NCBI RefSeq assembly: GCF_003605735.1
Contig: NZ_QXTJ01000046.1
Location: 1-42,948, forward strand
Reading direction: 5' to 3'
DNA: 42,948 nt
Source of the DNA: Pseudomonas sp. LS-2
GTDB taxonomy: Bacteria; Pseudomonadota; Gammaproteobacteria; Pseudomonadales; Pseudomonadaceae
The notes under the pieces: model-generated
Seen by the model: the letters and a program-made list of their open reading frames with translations, nothing else
Database searches by the model: none
What the model was told of the DNA's origin: nothing
Made by a program: the position numbers and the translations under genes
Part shown: in pieces, positions 16,391 to 24,859 of the stretch
How positions within the stretch are numbered: position 1 is the stretch's first letter
Layout of the letters: each line of letters starts with the position of its first letter

Positions 16391-16420
16391 TACCCAACTA
16401 CAAACGCAGGACTGCCAGTA

Positions 16421-16753
16421 ATGACCGAACCGTTCAAAGTCAACGTAACGATGGACTTCGAGGCCCCCGACGAAGCCGACATTGCCGAAATGTTCAAGGA
16501 TGTCTGCGACATGCTAAATCAGGGCGTGTCGGCCGGTAACGGTACGCTGCCGGACGGTCGGGGCTCGTACACCTTCACCACTAAGCAGAACAAGCGCAGC
16601 GCGAATAAGAGCTTGGCAGAGCAGGGCATGGAAATCGCCATGTGGTGGCACAGCCTTGATCACCAGCAGCAGCGCCACTGGCAACTCGTCGCCGACTCTG
16701 ACGACGTGACGGAAATGTGGGCGGCCTACAAGGCCAACCATCCCGACACCTGA
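16421..16753 (+). CDS. Hypothetical protein, 110 residues
   Basis: An acidic small protein of unknown family that follows the DUF7673 gene by 30 bases and precedes the next by 15 bases, all on the same strand, so it is probably part of one operon. The C-terminal half (WWHSLDHQQQRHWQLVAD) is Trp/His rich. Confidence 0.55.
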   Translation: MTEPFKVNVTMDFEAPDEADIAEMFKDVCDMLNQGVSAGNGTLPDGRGSYTFTTKQNKRSANKSLAEQGMEIAMWWHSLDHQQQRHWQLVADSDDVTEMWAAYKANHPDT

Positions 16754-16768
16754 CAAAGGATCTGCACC

Positions 16769-17074
16769 ATGACCAACACTTTGTCCTTTGACCTCGACGA
16801 GCTGGCGCACATGCTGGAAGAACTGGCGCGCGTTGATGCTGCCATGTACACGGCCATCACCAACGGCGATCCGATCGAGGAGTATGCCCGCCAGCAGGTC
16901 TCGCTCGCTCGCGCCAGGTTGTTCGCCAAAATCCTGAGCGCCGCCAAGCACGACCCGGCTGCGCCGCAGTCCTTGCGTGATGCGATTGAGGGCCGAGATC
17001 AGGCTATGGCGCGGCATATTGCGAATCGCGAAGAATTGCGCGAGCACCTTGCCCAGGAGCTTGGGCTAGATTGA
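16769..17074 (+). CDS. Hypothetical helical protein, 101 residues
   Basis: A charged, almost entirely helical protein of unknown family. AAAGGA lies upstream of the ATG. Same strand and close spacing as the preceding genes. Confidence 0.55.
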   Translation: MTNTLSFDLDELAHMLEELARVDAAMYTAITNGDPIEEYARQQVSLARARLFAKILSAAKHDPAAPQSLRDAIEGRDQAMARHIANREELREHLAQELGLD

Positions 17075-17100
17075 AAGCAGCCAAGAAGGAATAGCTATAC

Positions 17101-17259
17101 ATGGACATGGACGATTGCGATCACGACTACCGGTTTGTTTCCGTCGAGACGATCCGGACACGGGCCCAGGACACGAGCATTGACGATGACGACCTGTCGC
17201 GGTCGGAGCTGATCGATCGTATGAACGATGACCAGCCCCACTTGGTAAAAAGCCGTTGA
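17101..17259 (+). CDS. Small acidic protein, 52 residues
   Basis: A short frame beginning MDMDDCDHDYRFVSVE, with AAGGA about eight bases before the ATG. It follows the gene at 16769 by 26 bases on the same strand. Very acidic, with an Asp run (SIDDDDLS). The good binding site and operon position support it. Confidence 0.45.
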   Translation: MDMDDCDHDYRFVSVETIRTRAQDTSIDDDDLSRSELIDRMNDDQPHLVKSR

Positions 17260-17306
17260 AGGATTTGCGGGCACGTGTGCGAGGAAGAAACGTTGTAACC
17301 CGATGA

Positions 17307-17441
17307 TCAGCGCGACAGCTGGACGATGACGATCGACACCGTGACGGTGAGCGGTTGCGGCGGGGTGAGCAGGCCCTGGACGAGGACGGCAAGGATGAAA
17401 CCAGTGGCCACGTCTGTGGCGAGTTTTTTAAGGAATTGCAT
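17307..17441 (-). CDS. Possible small hydrophobic protein, 44 residues
   Basis: The minus-strand frame begins MQFLKKLATDVATGF and continues with a membrane-spanning stretch (ILAVLVQGLL), then a short tail (PPQPLTVTVS). A positively charged start followed by one helix is what small membrane proteins and type I toxins look like. No clear ribosome binding site is seen, so this is tentative. Confidence 0.35.
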   Translation of the reverse strand: MQFLKKLATDVATGFILAVLVQGLLTPPQPLTVTVSIVIVQLSR

Positions 17442-17562
17442 GTTCGGGTATCCCGATTTGGCTTAGGGATACCTATTTAGTGATCACGACTTTCTGGCGT
17501 CTTCTAGGGCTTTTTCCGGGGATATCACGACGCTTTGCCAGTCAAGCGAAAGGATGCGGGCG

Positions 17563-17787
17563 ATGGCCATGATCAACACTGATTCGTTCGAATGTGAGCT
17601 GCATCGTGTGGCGATGGCGCTGGGGGATCTGTGGCGCCTTGAGCGCCAGCTTGCCGAGTTCGACGTGGGGGATCTGCAGGAGTTGCTGCAGTATGTCAGC
17701 CAGGCTAAGGAAGAGTACAACGACGCGCTGCTGGCGCTGGGGAAGAAGGTTGCGTCGATGATGATTACGGTCATCGAAATCAAATAG
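17563..17787 (+). CDS. Hypothetical helical protein, 74 residues
   Basis: A small, helical, acidic protein (LWRLERQLAEFDVGDLQELL). I prefer ATG 17563, eight bases after AAAGGA, to ATG 17554. Family unknown. Confidence 0.5.
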   Translation: MAMINTDSFECELHRVAMALGDLWRLERQLAEFDVGDLQELLQYVSQAKEEYNDALLALGKKVASMMITVIEIK

Positions 17788-17977
17788 CAACCATCGGCTG
17801 CATCGCCTCAATTCGCTGGGCGATAGCGACCTTAAAACGACCTCGGTTTTTTGGGAATCTTCGCCCCTCTCACATCAAGCGTACGCCCGCAGGTGCTAAC
17901 TGGTTGGAAATGTTGCTTTTTTGTGCCTCTGTGGAATCATTCTTTTGTAAGCAAAACCATCGACTGGAAGCGGAAGA

Positions 17978-18880
17978 ATGAAGATTTTTGGTGTGACCCT
18001 GATTGCATTAGCAATCGCAAGTGCCGCAGGGTGCGCGAGCGTTGAAAAAAGCAATACCTCCCAGCGACAAGGTGTAGATAAAGCTTCGGACGCTGGTGTT
18101 GAGTACGAATATCGGGCTTCGGATGTTGTGACGTTGAAATACGCGAATGCCCACCCATTAACGTTCTCCGCGGATGCGACTCCTGCTGAAAAAGTGCTAA
18201 GCGTTATGGGCATGCCTTCATTCAAAGTTGCGCCGGCGGGATCCTTCACCTCCAATCAGTTGCGTACAGCTACTGCCGAACAGACCAGGAAGTACATTTC
18301 GGCTGTTGCAGCCCCCGCAGGTCCAAATGGCAAAGATTTTGAAGCATTTGGATTGAACGTCGTCGGTGGCACTGCTGGCGCCACCGGCATGGCCCTATCC
18401 CTGCTTGCCGGCTCTCCCAAATACGACCCGCGAGTAAACCTGGGGTATTTCGTCTGCTTCGAGCGAGCTGATCATACGGCTGATACCTCAGCCGCGGTTT
18501 CGAATTGCGCCAAGAAGATGAACCTCATGTTTGATGCCACCGTGACAAACGTCACGAAAGTCATCAGCCTTGAAAATGGCCAGTTCAGGACAGGGTCCGT
18601 TCTGACAAATGCAGGTGAAAAAACAGCAAAAGTGTTCATCGGGCGTCGCGGAGTACTCGCAGCAGACGGTTTCGCGCCCTCTGACAGAGGTGGGTATGCT
18701 TCGCGAATCGTGGCAATTCCAATCAATTCTGAAACTACCTCGACCATGGACAAAATCCTATTTTTGGATAATGGGAACGTCACACCAGCAGAGGTAGCTG
18801 GAGCACTGGCCAAGCATCTGCCGGACAGCTCAGCATTTTATCTACCAGACCGAATCAATGGCCCCATTGGCGTTTATTGA
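17978..18880 (+). CDS. Lipoprotein, 300 residues
   Basis: The signal peptide MKIFGVTLIALAIASAAGC ends in a lipobox with the lipidated Cys at residue 19. The remaining 280 residues are soluble and periplasmic or surface-exposed, with two further cysteines (YFVCFE, SNCAKK) that could form a disulfide. I do not recognise the family. GGAAG precedes the ATG and a strong terminator follows, so it is a single-gene unit. Confidence 0.7.
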   Translation: MKIFGVTLIALAIASAAGCASVEKSNTSQRQGVDKASDAGVEYEYRASDVVTLKYANAHPLTFSADATPAEKVLSVMGMPSFKVAPAGSFTSNQLRTATAEQTRKYISAVAAPAGPNGKDFEAFGLNVVGGTAGATGMALSLLAGSPKYDPRVNLGYFVCFERADHTADTSAAVSNCAKKMNLMFDATVTNVTKVISLENGQFRTGSVLTNAGEKTAKVFIGRRGVLAADGFAPSDRGGYASRIVAIPINSETTSTMDKILFLDNGNVTPAEVAGALAKHLPDSSAFYLPDRINGPIGVY

Positions 18881-18920
18881 CCCCATTTGGACTCAGGGCT
18901 GGTTGGTGCGGCCTCATTTG

Positions 18921-18945
18921 AACCGGCGCAATCGCCGGTTTTTTT
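18921..18945 (+). terminator. Rho-independent terminator
   Basis: AACCGGCG-CAAT-CGCCGGTT followed by TTTTT, 40 bases past the lipoprotein stop. Confidence 0.9.
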
Positions 18946-18979
18946 ATGAGGGAAAAATGTTCCCCGTGGTTTCCGGAGG

Positions 18980-19231
18980 CTATGAATTAGGAGCTCTAAG
19001 CTCGGCTATTGCCTCGCCAAGTGAACCAAGCTCGGGCAGGGGCAGTTCATTGATTAAGCTCTTCGTGACGGCGATTGCAGCTTGGGCTCCTTTCCCAGCA
19101 AGAGCTTTTCCCTCCGAACCCTGAAGAGAGACCAGATCCAACTTCAAGTAGGCTGACTGAGTTCGGACAAAGGCTTCTAGGCTATCGAGCAAGTTCGTGC
19201 TCAACGTTACGGTGATAGGACGATTGCTCAT
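18980..19231 (-). CDS. Small hypothetical protein, 83 residues
   Basis: GGAG lies six bases before ATG 19231. The N-terminus (RPITVTLSTNLLDSLEAFV) could be one strand and helix of a ribbon-helix-helix fold, but the rest does not confirm it. Confidence 0.45.
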   Translation of the reverse strand: MSNRPITVTLSTNLLDSLEAFVRTQSAYLKLDLVSLQGSEGKALAGKGAQAAIAVTKSLINELPLPELGSLGEAIAELRAPNS

Positions 19232-19419
19232 GAAGGCTCCAGTGGTGCTGGCAAGCGGTTTGAAGGCTGCCCTACGCGGGGAGATGCAAGCATAGTTCGG
19301 TTTCGGTGAATGGGCCTCTGGTTGCCACCTATGGAGATAGCTTCAGGAAAGAACCTTTCACATCCTTTTTGGGTTAGCGGTGTGCAGACCGGCGTCAATC
19401 TGGGCTTGCAGTTTTAGTT

Positions 19420-19457
19420 TCCAGTGGATGATGAATCTCAATCCCGACCACTGGAGG
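19420..19457 (+). promoter_or_regulatory. Inverted repeat overlapping a ribosome binding site
   Basis: TCCAGTGG at 19420-19427 pairs with CCACTGGA at 19448-19455. The second arm overlaps the GGAGG ribosome binding site (19453-19457) of the DksA-like gene. The hairpin would partly hide the site and could control translation. Confidence 0.4.
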
Positions 19458-19462
19458 TATGC

Positions 19463-19871
19463 ATGACCAAAGACGAACTGCTGGCGATGCCGGCTGACGA
19501 TTACATGGGCCCCGTCCAACTTCGATTTTTTCAGCGAGCTGATCCTGAAATTGGTTGAAGGCCTTCGTTCGAACATTGTTGAGAAGCGCCCGGAGTTGCT
19601 CAGACTCGAGTCTCACCCTGATCCTGCCGATACTGCGTCCGGAGAGGAGCTTCGCCAACGAATTGCCGGCGAGATCCAGCGTGACTCTCAGCGGATTAAC
19701 GCACTGTCAGGGGCCTTGGGACGGATGAATGCGCAGGATTCCTACGGATTCTGCGAGCAATCTGGCGCTCCGATCGGCCTTGCCCGGTTGCTCGTTCTTC
19801 CTGAAGCCCTGCTTTGTGTTGACGAGCAAGAGCGCCTTGAGACTAGAGGTCGACACCTGCGATCGGCTTAG
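19463..19871 (+). pseudogene. DksA/TraR-family gene with a frameshift in a T run
   Basis: The gene starts at ATG 19463 after GGAGG and reads MTKDELLAMPADDYMGPVQL, a typical DksA-family opening. A run of six T at 19526-19531 then shifts the frame and a stop follows at once. With one T fewer, the frame continues FSELILKLVEGLRSN and runs without a break to 19871, giving about 135 residues. The C-terminal module reads YGFCEQSGAPIG ... LCVDEQERLE: it keeps two of the four zinc-finger cysteines, as in DksA2-like proteins that do not need zinc. DksA proteins bind the RNA polymerase secondary channel and modulate promoters with ppGpp. The shift may be a real mutation, a phase-variable or slippery site, or a sequencing error. 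A TTG at 19551 could start a headless fragment. Confidence 0.75.
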
Positions 19872-19882
19872 GCACCAGTTGA

Positions 19883-19925
19883 TTGCACCAATTGCGAGGG
19901 GCCGACTGGTCAGCCATTGGTGCAA
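19883..19925. repeat. Inverted repeat with 10-bp arms
   Basis: TTGCACCAAT at 19883-19892 and ATTGGTGCAA at 19916-19925 are perfect reverse complements separated by 23 bases. It lies between the DksA-like gene and the gene at 19962. No T-run follows, so it is not a standard terminator; it may be an operator pair or an RNA structure. Confidence 0.5.
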
Positions 19926-19961
19926 TGCGCTGTTAGGTTTATCGGAACGAAGGAAATAGAG

Positions 19962-20531
19962 ATGTACGCAATGACAACTTTCAAGCGCCTGCGCAAAGAT
20001 TTCTATCTTAAGCGCATGGAGGCCCGCTCCGTACTCGCGCGCTACTCGCGGGAGGAATGCCGTTTCCTTAACTGTCAGCGCAACATGAGTATCCTGGATG
20101 CTAAGGGAGCTGGACGAGGGCTAAGCCGGAACGACATCTACCTCTACCGTTCATTTCAGGATCAATCCGCTTACTACCAGGTCCGAATGACGAATCTGGC
20201 GTCCACTCTTGCAAGCTACGGCTCAAGCTTTATCGAGCTGATGGAGCAAATGGACATGTTCTCCTCAGTCACCGAGCGTCTCGATCTGCTTGGGGGACGA
20301 TGCCAGGAATTGCCCGGTAGCAGTTGGAGTAACGCAACGCTCAGCCAATTGGTAACGAGGTTCAAAGCAGAAACAGCTTCTCTATCGAGTGGCCGGCCAC
20401 CAATTCTCGCGTGTCTCATGGCTCTTGAGGGGTCTTTGATCCCAGCTCCAATCGAGCAGGGTCAGACAATTCAGTTTCGGTCGCCTAGCGCTGTGCCCTT
20501 GATGTCCCTACGGCTTGTATCTTCTCGTTGA
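19962..20531 (+). CDS. Hypothetical protein, 189 residues
   Basis: A basic, probably helical protein of unknown family (KRLRKDFYLKRMEARSVLARY). AAGGAAATAGAG precedes ATG 19962. A GGGGG ... CCCCC hairpin lies about 15 bases after the stop. Confidence 0.55.
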   Translation: MYAMTTFKRLRKDFYLKRMEARSVLARYSREECRFLNCQRNMSILDAKGAGRGLSRNDIYLYRSFQDQSAYYQVRMTNLASTLASYGSSFIELMEQMDMFSSVTERLDLLGGRCQELPGSSWSNATLSQLVTRFKAETASLSSGRPPILACLMALEGSLIPAPIEQGQTIQFRSPSAVPLMSLRLVSSR

Positions 20532-20618
20532 TTGCACCCTGATCGGGGGGCTGATTGGCTCCCCCTGAAACAGCATCGCTCGTACTGTTCCTGATGTGCT
20601 ACCACCTCAGGATATCCC

Positions 20619-21563
20619 ATGACATTTCGCCTCAAAACCTTTATCCCAACAGTTCTGGTCTCGGTTGCTCTGAGCCAGGCTGTCAGCTTTGCCGCCCTGC
20701 ATTTCTGGGGTGATAGCTATCTGTCAGGAGTTGCTCAAAAAGCAGCCGAATTACGTGAAAAGGCTGAGATTGAGGCATTTGCCAAAGCTCAGTTTGAGAA
20801 ATATTCAAAAGCGGCCGACGAGGTTCCGAATGACGCACGTGTCTACGGTGACCTCAAAGCACGCTTCACCCTCGCAGAATTCTCCGATATGGAATGCCCG
20901 TTCTGTAAGCGGCTGCATCCAAACCTGAAACAGATCGTCGACCGCTCAAACGGTGCAGTTAACTGGCAATGGCGCCATCTCCCGCTCTCATTCCACAATC
21001 CAGCAGCAACCGACGAAGCCTCTGCAGCTGAATGTTTTGCTGACCAAAAAGGCAACCGCGGCTTCTGGGTGTTCCTGGACCAAGTCTTCGAAAAGTCAGC
21101 AGGTAACGGCGGCGGGATCAAGGATTTGAGCGATGTGGTCAAGTGGTTGGGTGGCGACAAGACGAAGTTTTCCGAATGCATGTCGGCCAACAAATACAAA
21201 GATCGAATTGCCGAGCATATGCGAATGGGTGAAAAGATCGGGGCTACTGGCACTCCTATGACCGTAGTCATCGACAACCTGACCGGTGAAAAGGAAATCG
21301 TTTCAGGCGCTCAGCCAATCAGCGCTTTTGTGACAATTATGAAAAAAATGGCCTACAGCGAAAAGGCGGACGCCCAGGCTGAGGAGAAGAAAGAGAAAGG
21401 AGAATCTGTTGATGGCGGCGATGTCGTGTCTCAGAAGATGTTGGGCTATGGCTCGCAAGGTGGCGATGGATCGGTAGGCATCAAGCAAACCGGAGAAGCG
21501 GCTGCACAAGGTCCCAACAGCGCAGTCGAGCAAGAAGGCTCAACCGGCAAGGTCGATAAGTAG
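20619..21563 (+). CDS. DsbA-like periplasmic thiol:disulfide oxidoreductase
   Basis: A 314-residue protein of the DsbA/BdbD (Thioredoxin_4) type. An N-terminal membrane anchor or signal (residues 8-28) leads into a helical linker (residues 36-65). The thioredoxin domain then has the redox motif CPFC at residues 93-96 and the cis-proline GTP at 211-213. After the domain comes a low-complexity tail of about 70 residues, rich in Lys, Glu, Gly and Gln, that ordinary DsbA proteins lack. DsbA/DsbC-like proteins encoded on conjugative elements help fold disulfide-containing pilus and secretion proteins, which is a likely role here, although the transfer genes in view start at 38.3 kb. Confidence 0.85.
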   Translation: MTFRLKTFIPTVLVSVALSQAVSFAALHFWGDSYLSGVAQKAAELREKAEIEAFAKAQFEKYSKAADEVPNDARVYGDLKARFTLAEFSDMECPFCKRLHPNLKQIVDRSNGAVNWQWRHLPLSFHNPAATDEASAAECFADQKGNRGFWVFLDQVFEKSAGNGGGIKDLSDVVKWLGGDKTKFSECMSANKYKDRIAEHMRMGEKIGATGTPMTVVIDNLTGEKEIVSGAQPISAFVTIMKKMAYSEKADAQAEEKKEKGESVDGGDVVSQKMLGYGSQGGDGSVGIKQTGEAAAQGPNSAVEQEGSTGKVDK

Positions 21564-21618
21564 TCCCGTCGCTTAGCCTCAGTACGCTGAGGCTTGGCAC
21601 ATTACCAGGAGCGTGGAA

Positions 21619-22173
21619 TTGGCGGGATCACCTTCCAGATCTACTCCGAGCGTCATCGGCGGGGTCTGCTGGCCCATAGGGGTTGCTGCTGCTGCTTACT
21701 TCGGTTTGGTGGAGCATGCACCTAGGCATTTTCTCCTTATCGAAGGCACGATACTCAGATCCCTTGGCTACGTGCTTTTTTGCGCATTTACCTTGTACGC
21801 CCTTTCACGTGCAACGAGAATTGTTCGCTCCCTGTTCGTGAACAACACCGTCAGAATCCTACCTGGATGGGTCAGCCGTATTGATCCGCGGGAAGACCTC
21901 GCTACGATCCCTGCGCTTGCAGGTGAGCTCACAGAAACCGACAAGGTTGAGGTTCTCGGATTAGTCGAGTGCGCGGTTAATTGGGAGGATCTGATTCAGT
22001 TACTTGGGTTTCAAGGCTATCGATTAGTCGCACACGGCCGGGGAGTATGCTTGGCGAATATAGACGCTCAGATTGAAGTGCTGTGCACACTTAAAAGCCT
22101 TGGACGAGGCTGTGACACCAAAAGTCTTACCTTAAGGCTAGGGCCAATACCGAAAAGCCTAGATCCGACATGA
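21619..22173 (+). CDS. Membrane protein with a cytoplasmic domain
   Basis: The product has two hydrophobic segments near residues 14-30 and 45-65 and a soluble C-terminal domain of about 110 residues that I do not recognise. I prefer the TTG at 21619, seven bases after AGGAG; a GTG at 21613 is also in frame. A hairpin (AGCCTCAG-TACG-CTGAGGCT, 21575-21594) separates it from the DsbA-like gene, and a terminator follows. Confidence 0.5.
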   Translation: MAGSPSRSTPSVIGGVCWPIGVAAAAYFGLVEHAPRHFLLIEGTILRSLGYVLFCAFTLYALSRATRIVRSLFVNNTVRILPGWVSRIDPREDLATIPALAGELTETDKVEVLGLVECAVNWEDLIQLLGFQGYRLVAHGRGVCLANIDAQIEVLCTLKSLGRGCDTKSLTLRLGPIPKSLDPT

Positions 22174-22190
22174 AATGATGATTGTTTGTA

Positions 22191-22215
22191 AGCCTGCAAG
22201 ATTGCAGGCTTTTTG
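22191..22215 (+). terminator. Rho-independent terminator
   Basis: AGCCTGCA-AGAT-TGCAGGCT followed by TTTTG, 18 bases past the membrane-protein stop and just before the convergent helicase gene. Confidence 0.85.
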
Positions 22216-22225
22216 TTGCTCGAAG

Positions 22226-23698
22226 TCAATGAAGTAGACTCTCGAGTTTTCGGCGTCTTTCATAGTCTCGCATGATCCCAATTACGACCGAGTTAAGTTC
22301 GAGCTCTCGCTTGGCCCTGGTTGAAGCAACATACAGTAGATTCAATTCGTCATCTCTTGCGTCTGCTGACATGTCGGGATCGAGTGGGTCCGGAAAATCC
22401 TCAAATAGTTTGACGTAATCGAACTCAAGCCCCTTGGATCGGTGTGCGGTGCTGAGAATGACGTCGGCTGATTTTGCATTTTTTACAGTAAGTTTTCGAA
22501 TTTGCGCTATGGCTTGATCCAAGTTGCTGTGGCCATTAATAATGCGAATGGCTCTAGCCATGTCTCGGTCCTTGCTGGCTTCAGCAATGGAAATATAATC
22601 GTCCCAGTCCTTGTAATCTTTTAAGAGTTTCCTCGATTTTACCTTGGAGTGGCAACCTTCACTGAGCCAAAATAGATCCTCGAGTTCCGGGATTTTGTAG
22701 GATTTAATTTCACCTACCCAAAATATCTTTTGATTTTTAGAAGCACATTCCAAAGCGCTCATGATTACGCCCGTCACTGTTCGGTGTAGTATGGCTGGGC
22801 TCTTGGCATCCTCGCTTAACTGTAGTTTTACCTTAGTAGGAAAGCCTGCGCCGATTACTTTCTTTGTTTCTCCCTTATAGTGAAGTATAATATTTGCTAT
22901 TGTCGCAATGGCGGGGCCGAACCTAAAAGATTTTGTTAGGTACAGATCTGTGGCTGAATCGAGCTCCGGGTCTGATAGTGCGTTATCACTTCCGCGGAAT
23001 GAGTATAATTGCTGATGCTCGTCCCCGACCAAGATCACTTGGCAAGTTTGGGCTTTAGCTAACCCAAGCGTAATGCCATTAAGATCCTGCGCTTCATCTG
23101 CGAGCACCCCATCATACTTCAGGCTGAAATCTGGTTTGGTCAAATAATAAAGCTTCAAATACCCATCATGAAGCATCGGGACAGAAGTGTCATTTAGGTC
23201 AATCATCCTTGCCCATAATTGCTCAGAGTACTTAAATACGGCCTCTACAAATGACGATGGCATCTCGGCCACTGGCCGACGGTTGATAACTGGGAGATGG
23301 CTTTCATGGAATACTTCGATAGTACTGCACAAGAAATTGTTAAGCGTTCCGATGATTGCCCTCACCAAATTCCAATCGTCAAGCTCTAAAGTTTGCTTAA
23401 CTTCAGAAGGGCGAAGATTGTCTCCCATCTTGTGCGCGTATAGTGACCCAACTGCTTTAAAAGCAACCTGGTGGGTTGAATAACAGTCTACGTTACCTTT
23501 AGGGAATTTTTCTGATGCCTCGTCTGCAATGCTGCGGTTGTACGACAGATAGAGAAATTTGCGACCAGTATTACGCTTGGTATATTCGACGAGTGAAGTC
23601 GTTTTTGAGGCGCCGGCGAATGCTCGTACTCGCACCCGCTTATCTTTGCAGACGAAAATAGCTTCTTGCTCGTCGGTCCAGGTGAAGGAAGTAGCCAC
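22226..23698 (-). CDS. UvrD/FBH1-like superfamily 1 helicase
   Basis: A 490-residue SF1 helicase with the motifs in order: the Q-like WTDEQEAIF, motif I RAFAGASKTTSL near residues 25-36, motif Ia LYLSYNRSIADEA, motif II LADEAQDLN, motif III VGDEHQQLYSFRG, motif IV KSFRFG, motif V STAHRSKGLEFD and motif VI LLYVASTRAKRELE. The layout and the AFAG P-loop resemble the FBH1 branch, which removes recombinase filaments and processes forks. The P-loop is GASKTT rather than GxGKT: the glycine before the lysine is serine. It is shorter than UvrD (about 720 residues). The start is GTG 23698, after AGAGGA. Codon use is more AT-rich than the flanking genes. Confidence 0.85.
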   Translation of the reverse strand: MATSFTWTDEQEAIFVCKDKRVRVRAFAGASKTTSLVEYTKRNTGRKFLYLSYNRSIADEASEKFPKGNVDCYSTHQVAFKAVGSLYAHKMGDNLRPSEVKQTLELDDWNLVRAIIGTLNNFLCSTIEVFHESHLPVINRRPVAEMPSSFVEAVFKYSEQLWARMIDLNDTSVPMLHDGYLKLYYLTKPDFSLKYDGVLADEAQDLNGITLGLAKAQTCQVILVGDEHQQLYSFRGSDNALSDPELDSATDLYLTKSFRFGPAIATIANIILHYKGETKKVIGAGFPTKVKLQLSEDAKSPAILHRTVTGVIMSALECASKNQKIFWVGEIKSYKIPELEDLFWLSEGCHSKVKSRKLLKDYKDWDDYISIAEASKDRDMARAIRIINGHSNLDQAIAQIRKLTVKNAKSADVILSTAHRSKGLEFDYVKLFEDFPDPLDPDMSADARDDELNLLYVASTRAKRELELNSVVIGIMRDYERRRKLESLLH

Positions 23699-23792
23699 GT
23701 ATTCGGTCCTCTGATTGATCTTGCCAATCTAGCAACAGGACTCCTACTCAGATCATAAGACTGCTCCCCGTAGTGGGCCGGAAAGGTCCTTC

Positions 23793-24773
23793 GTGTACTG
23801 TGCACGTGGCTACGATTCACCTTTATCCGTATCAGGGGAGGGCAAGTACGTGGTTGGACAGGAAGGTTGGGGAGCGTTCCTCGCGCAGAGCGTGTTCATA
23901 CTTGGTGCTCCTGGCGCAGTGATCGTACTGCAGAGACTGGCAACGCACGCTGTTATGCGATGCTCATTTAGATTTCATGCCCTCACCGGGATGATCGGAG
24001 CGCCACTCCACGAGCTGGGTCACTGTATAGCCTGTGTTCTGTTCGGCATGAGAATTCTGCAGGTCAGATTTTTCGCACCGGACGCGGCAACCGGAATGCT
24101 AGGGTTCGTCAGGTTTGCTTACAACCCGCGATCTACTTGGCACGCTATCGGTTTGCTGGTGCAAGGGATAGCGCCCGCAATCATCGGATACTGCACGATT
24201 GTCTATTTCCTTCATCCAACGATCGATGTGGGATGGTTGCCGTTTGAACAAGTGACGGGGCCTATCACAGCAGGCATCAACACAGCTTGGATTTCAACAG
24301 TGGGGCAGGTGTTCTCTGGGACATGGCTTGGCGTTGGATCAGGTGCTTTGGCTATCGTTATCGGCTTACATGCGATCCCATCCTCTGCAGATCTTCGACT
24401 CGCGCTAAGGGGGGCACTCGTATTGGCCGCGGCCGTGGCTGGCGCCTGTTTAATCGCTCAGATCCAGATTCCGGTTACGCAGCCGGTGCAAGGGGTTCTG
24501 TCCTCGGTGCAGTCGAATCTTGTGTATTGGGGGCATGTAGCCCTTGACTGGACAACTTCAGCGGTGGCCATGATTTGCTGTGTGGCTGCAGGTGCGACAG
24601 TACTGCTGCAAGTGATTCCGGCAATCGCACTCAAACTGGTTAGGAAAAAACCAATTCGCAATCCTGATCATCTCCAGTTTCATGACCACCCCCAACCAGG
24701 TTCAAGTCATCCTCGCACCCATCGGGTTGAGCCCGTGACCATAGACGGCGTCTCCGGTGAGGTTGTTGAGTAG
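23793..24773 (+). CDS. Membrane metalloprotease-like protein (HExxH, M50B-like)
   Basis: A polytopic membrane protein of about 300 residues. The second hydrophobic segment region holds HELGH in IGAPLHELGHCIAC, the zinc-binding HExxH motif placed within or next to a membrane segment as in site-2-type proteases. A later HAIPSSADLRLA resembles the H-x-x-PS-x-x-D element of M50B proteins. At least six hydrophobic segments and a His/Pro-rich cytoplasmic tail are present. The start is GTG 23793 (after AAAGG) or GTG 23850 (after GGAGG); both are plausible. Proteolysis is inferred from the motifs. It is followed closely by the Sel1 gene. Confidence 0.55.
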   Translation: MYCARGYDSPLSVSGEGKYVVGQEGWGAFLAQSVFILGAPGAVIVLQRLATHAVMRCSFRFHALTGMIGAPLHELGHCIACVLFGMRILQVRFFAPDAATGMLGFVRFAYNPRSTWHAIGLLVQGIAPAIIGYCTIVYFLHPTIDVGWLPFEQVTGPITAGINTAWISTVGQVFSGTWLGVGSGALAIVIGLHAIPSSADLRLALRGALVLAAAVAGACLIAQIQIPVTQPVQGVLSSVQSNLVYWGHVALDWTTSAVAMICCVAAGATVLLQVIPAIALKLVRKKPIRNPDHLQFHDHPQPGSSHPRTHRVEPVTIDGVSGEVVE

Positions 24774-24859
24774 TCGATTGGCCCAGGGGCGCGGGGCGAA
24801 CTCTTCACTATATGGCTGACCTGGTCTCTAAAGTGGAAGCACTGAAGAGGAGGCAGTGC

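Noticed and set aside
17066..17392. 108-residue minus-strand frame rich in Arg and Ser
   Set aside because: Its composition is that of a GC-rich shadow, and it overlaps a better plus-strand frame with a ribosome binding site.
20546..20566. GGGGG ... CCCCC hairpin after the gene at 19962, considered as a terminator
   Set aside because: The stem is only five or six pairs and no T-run follows.
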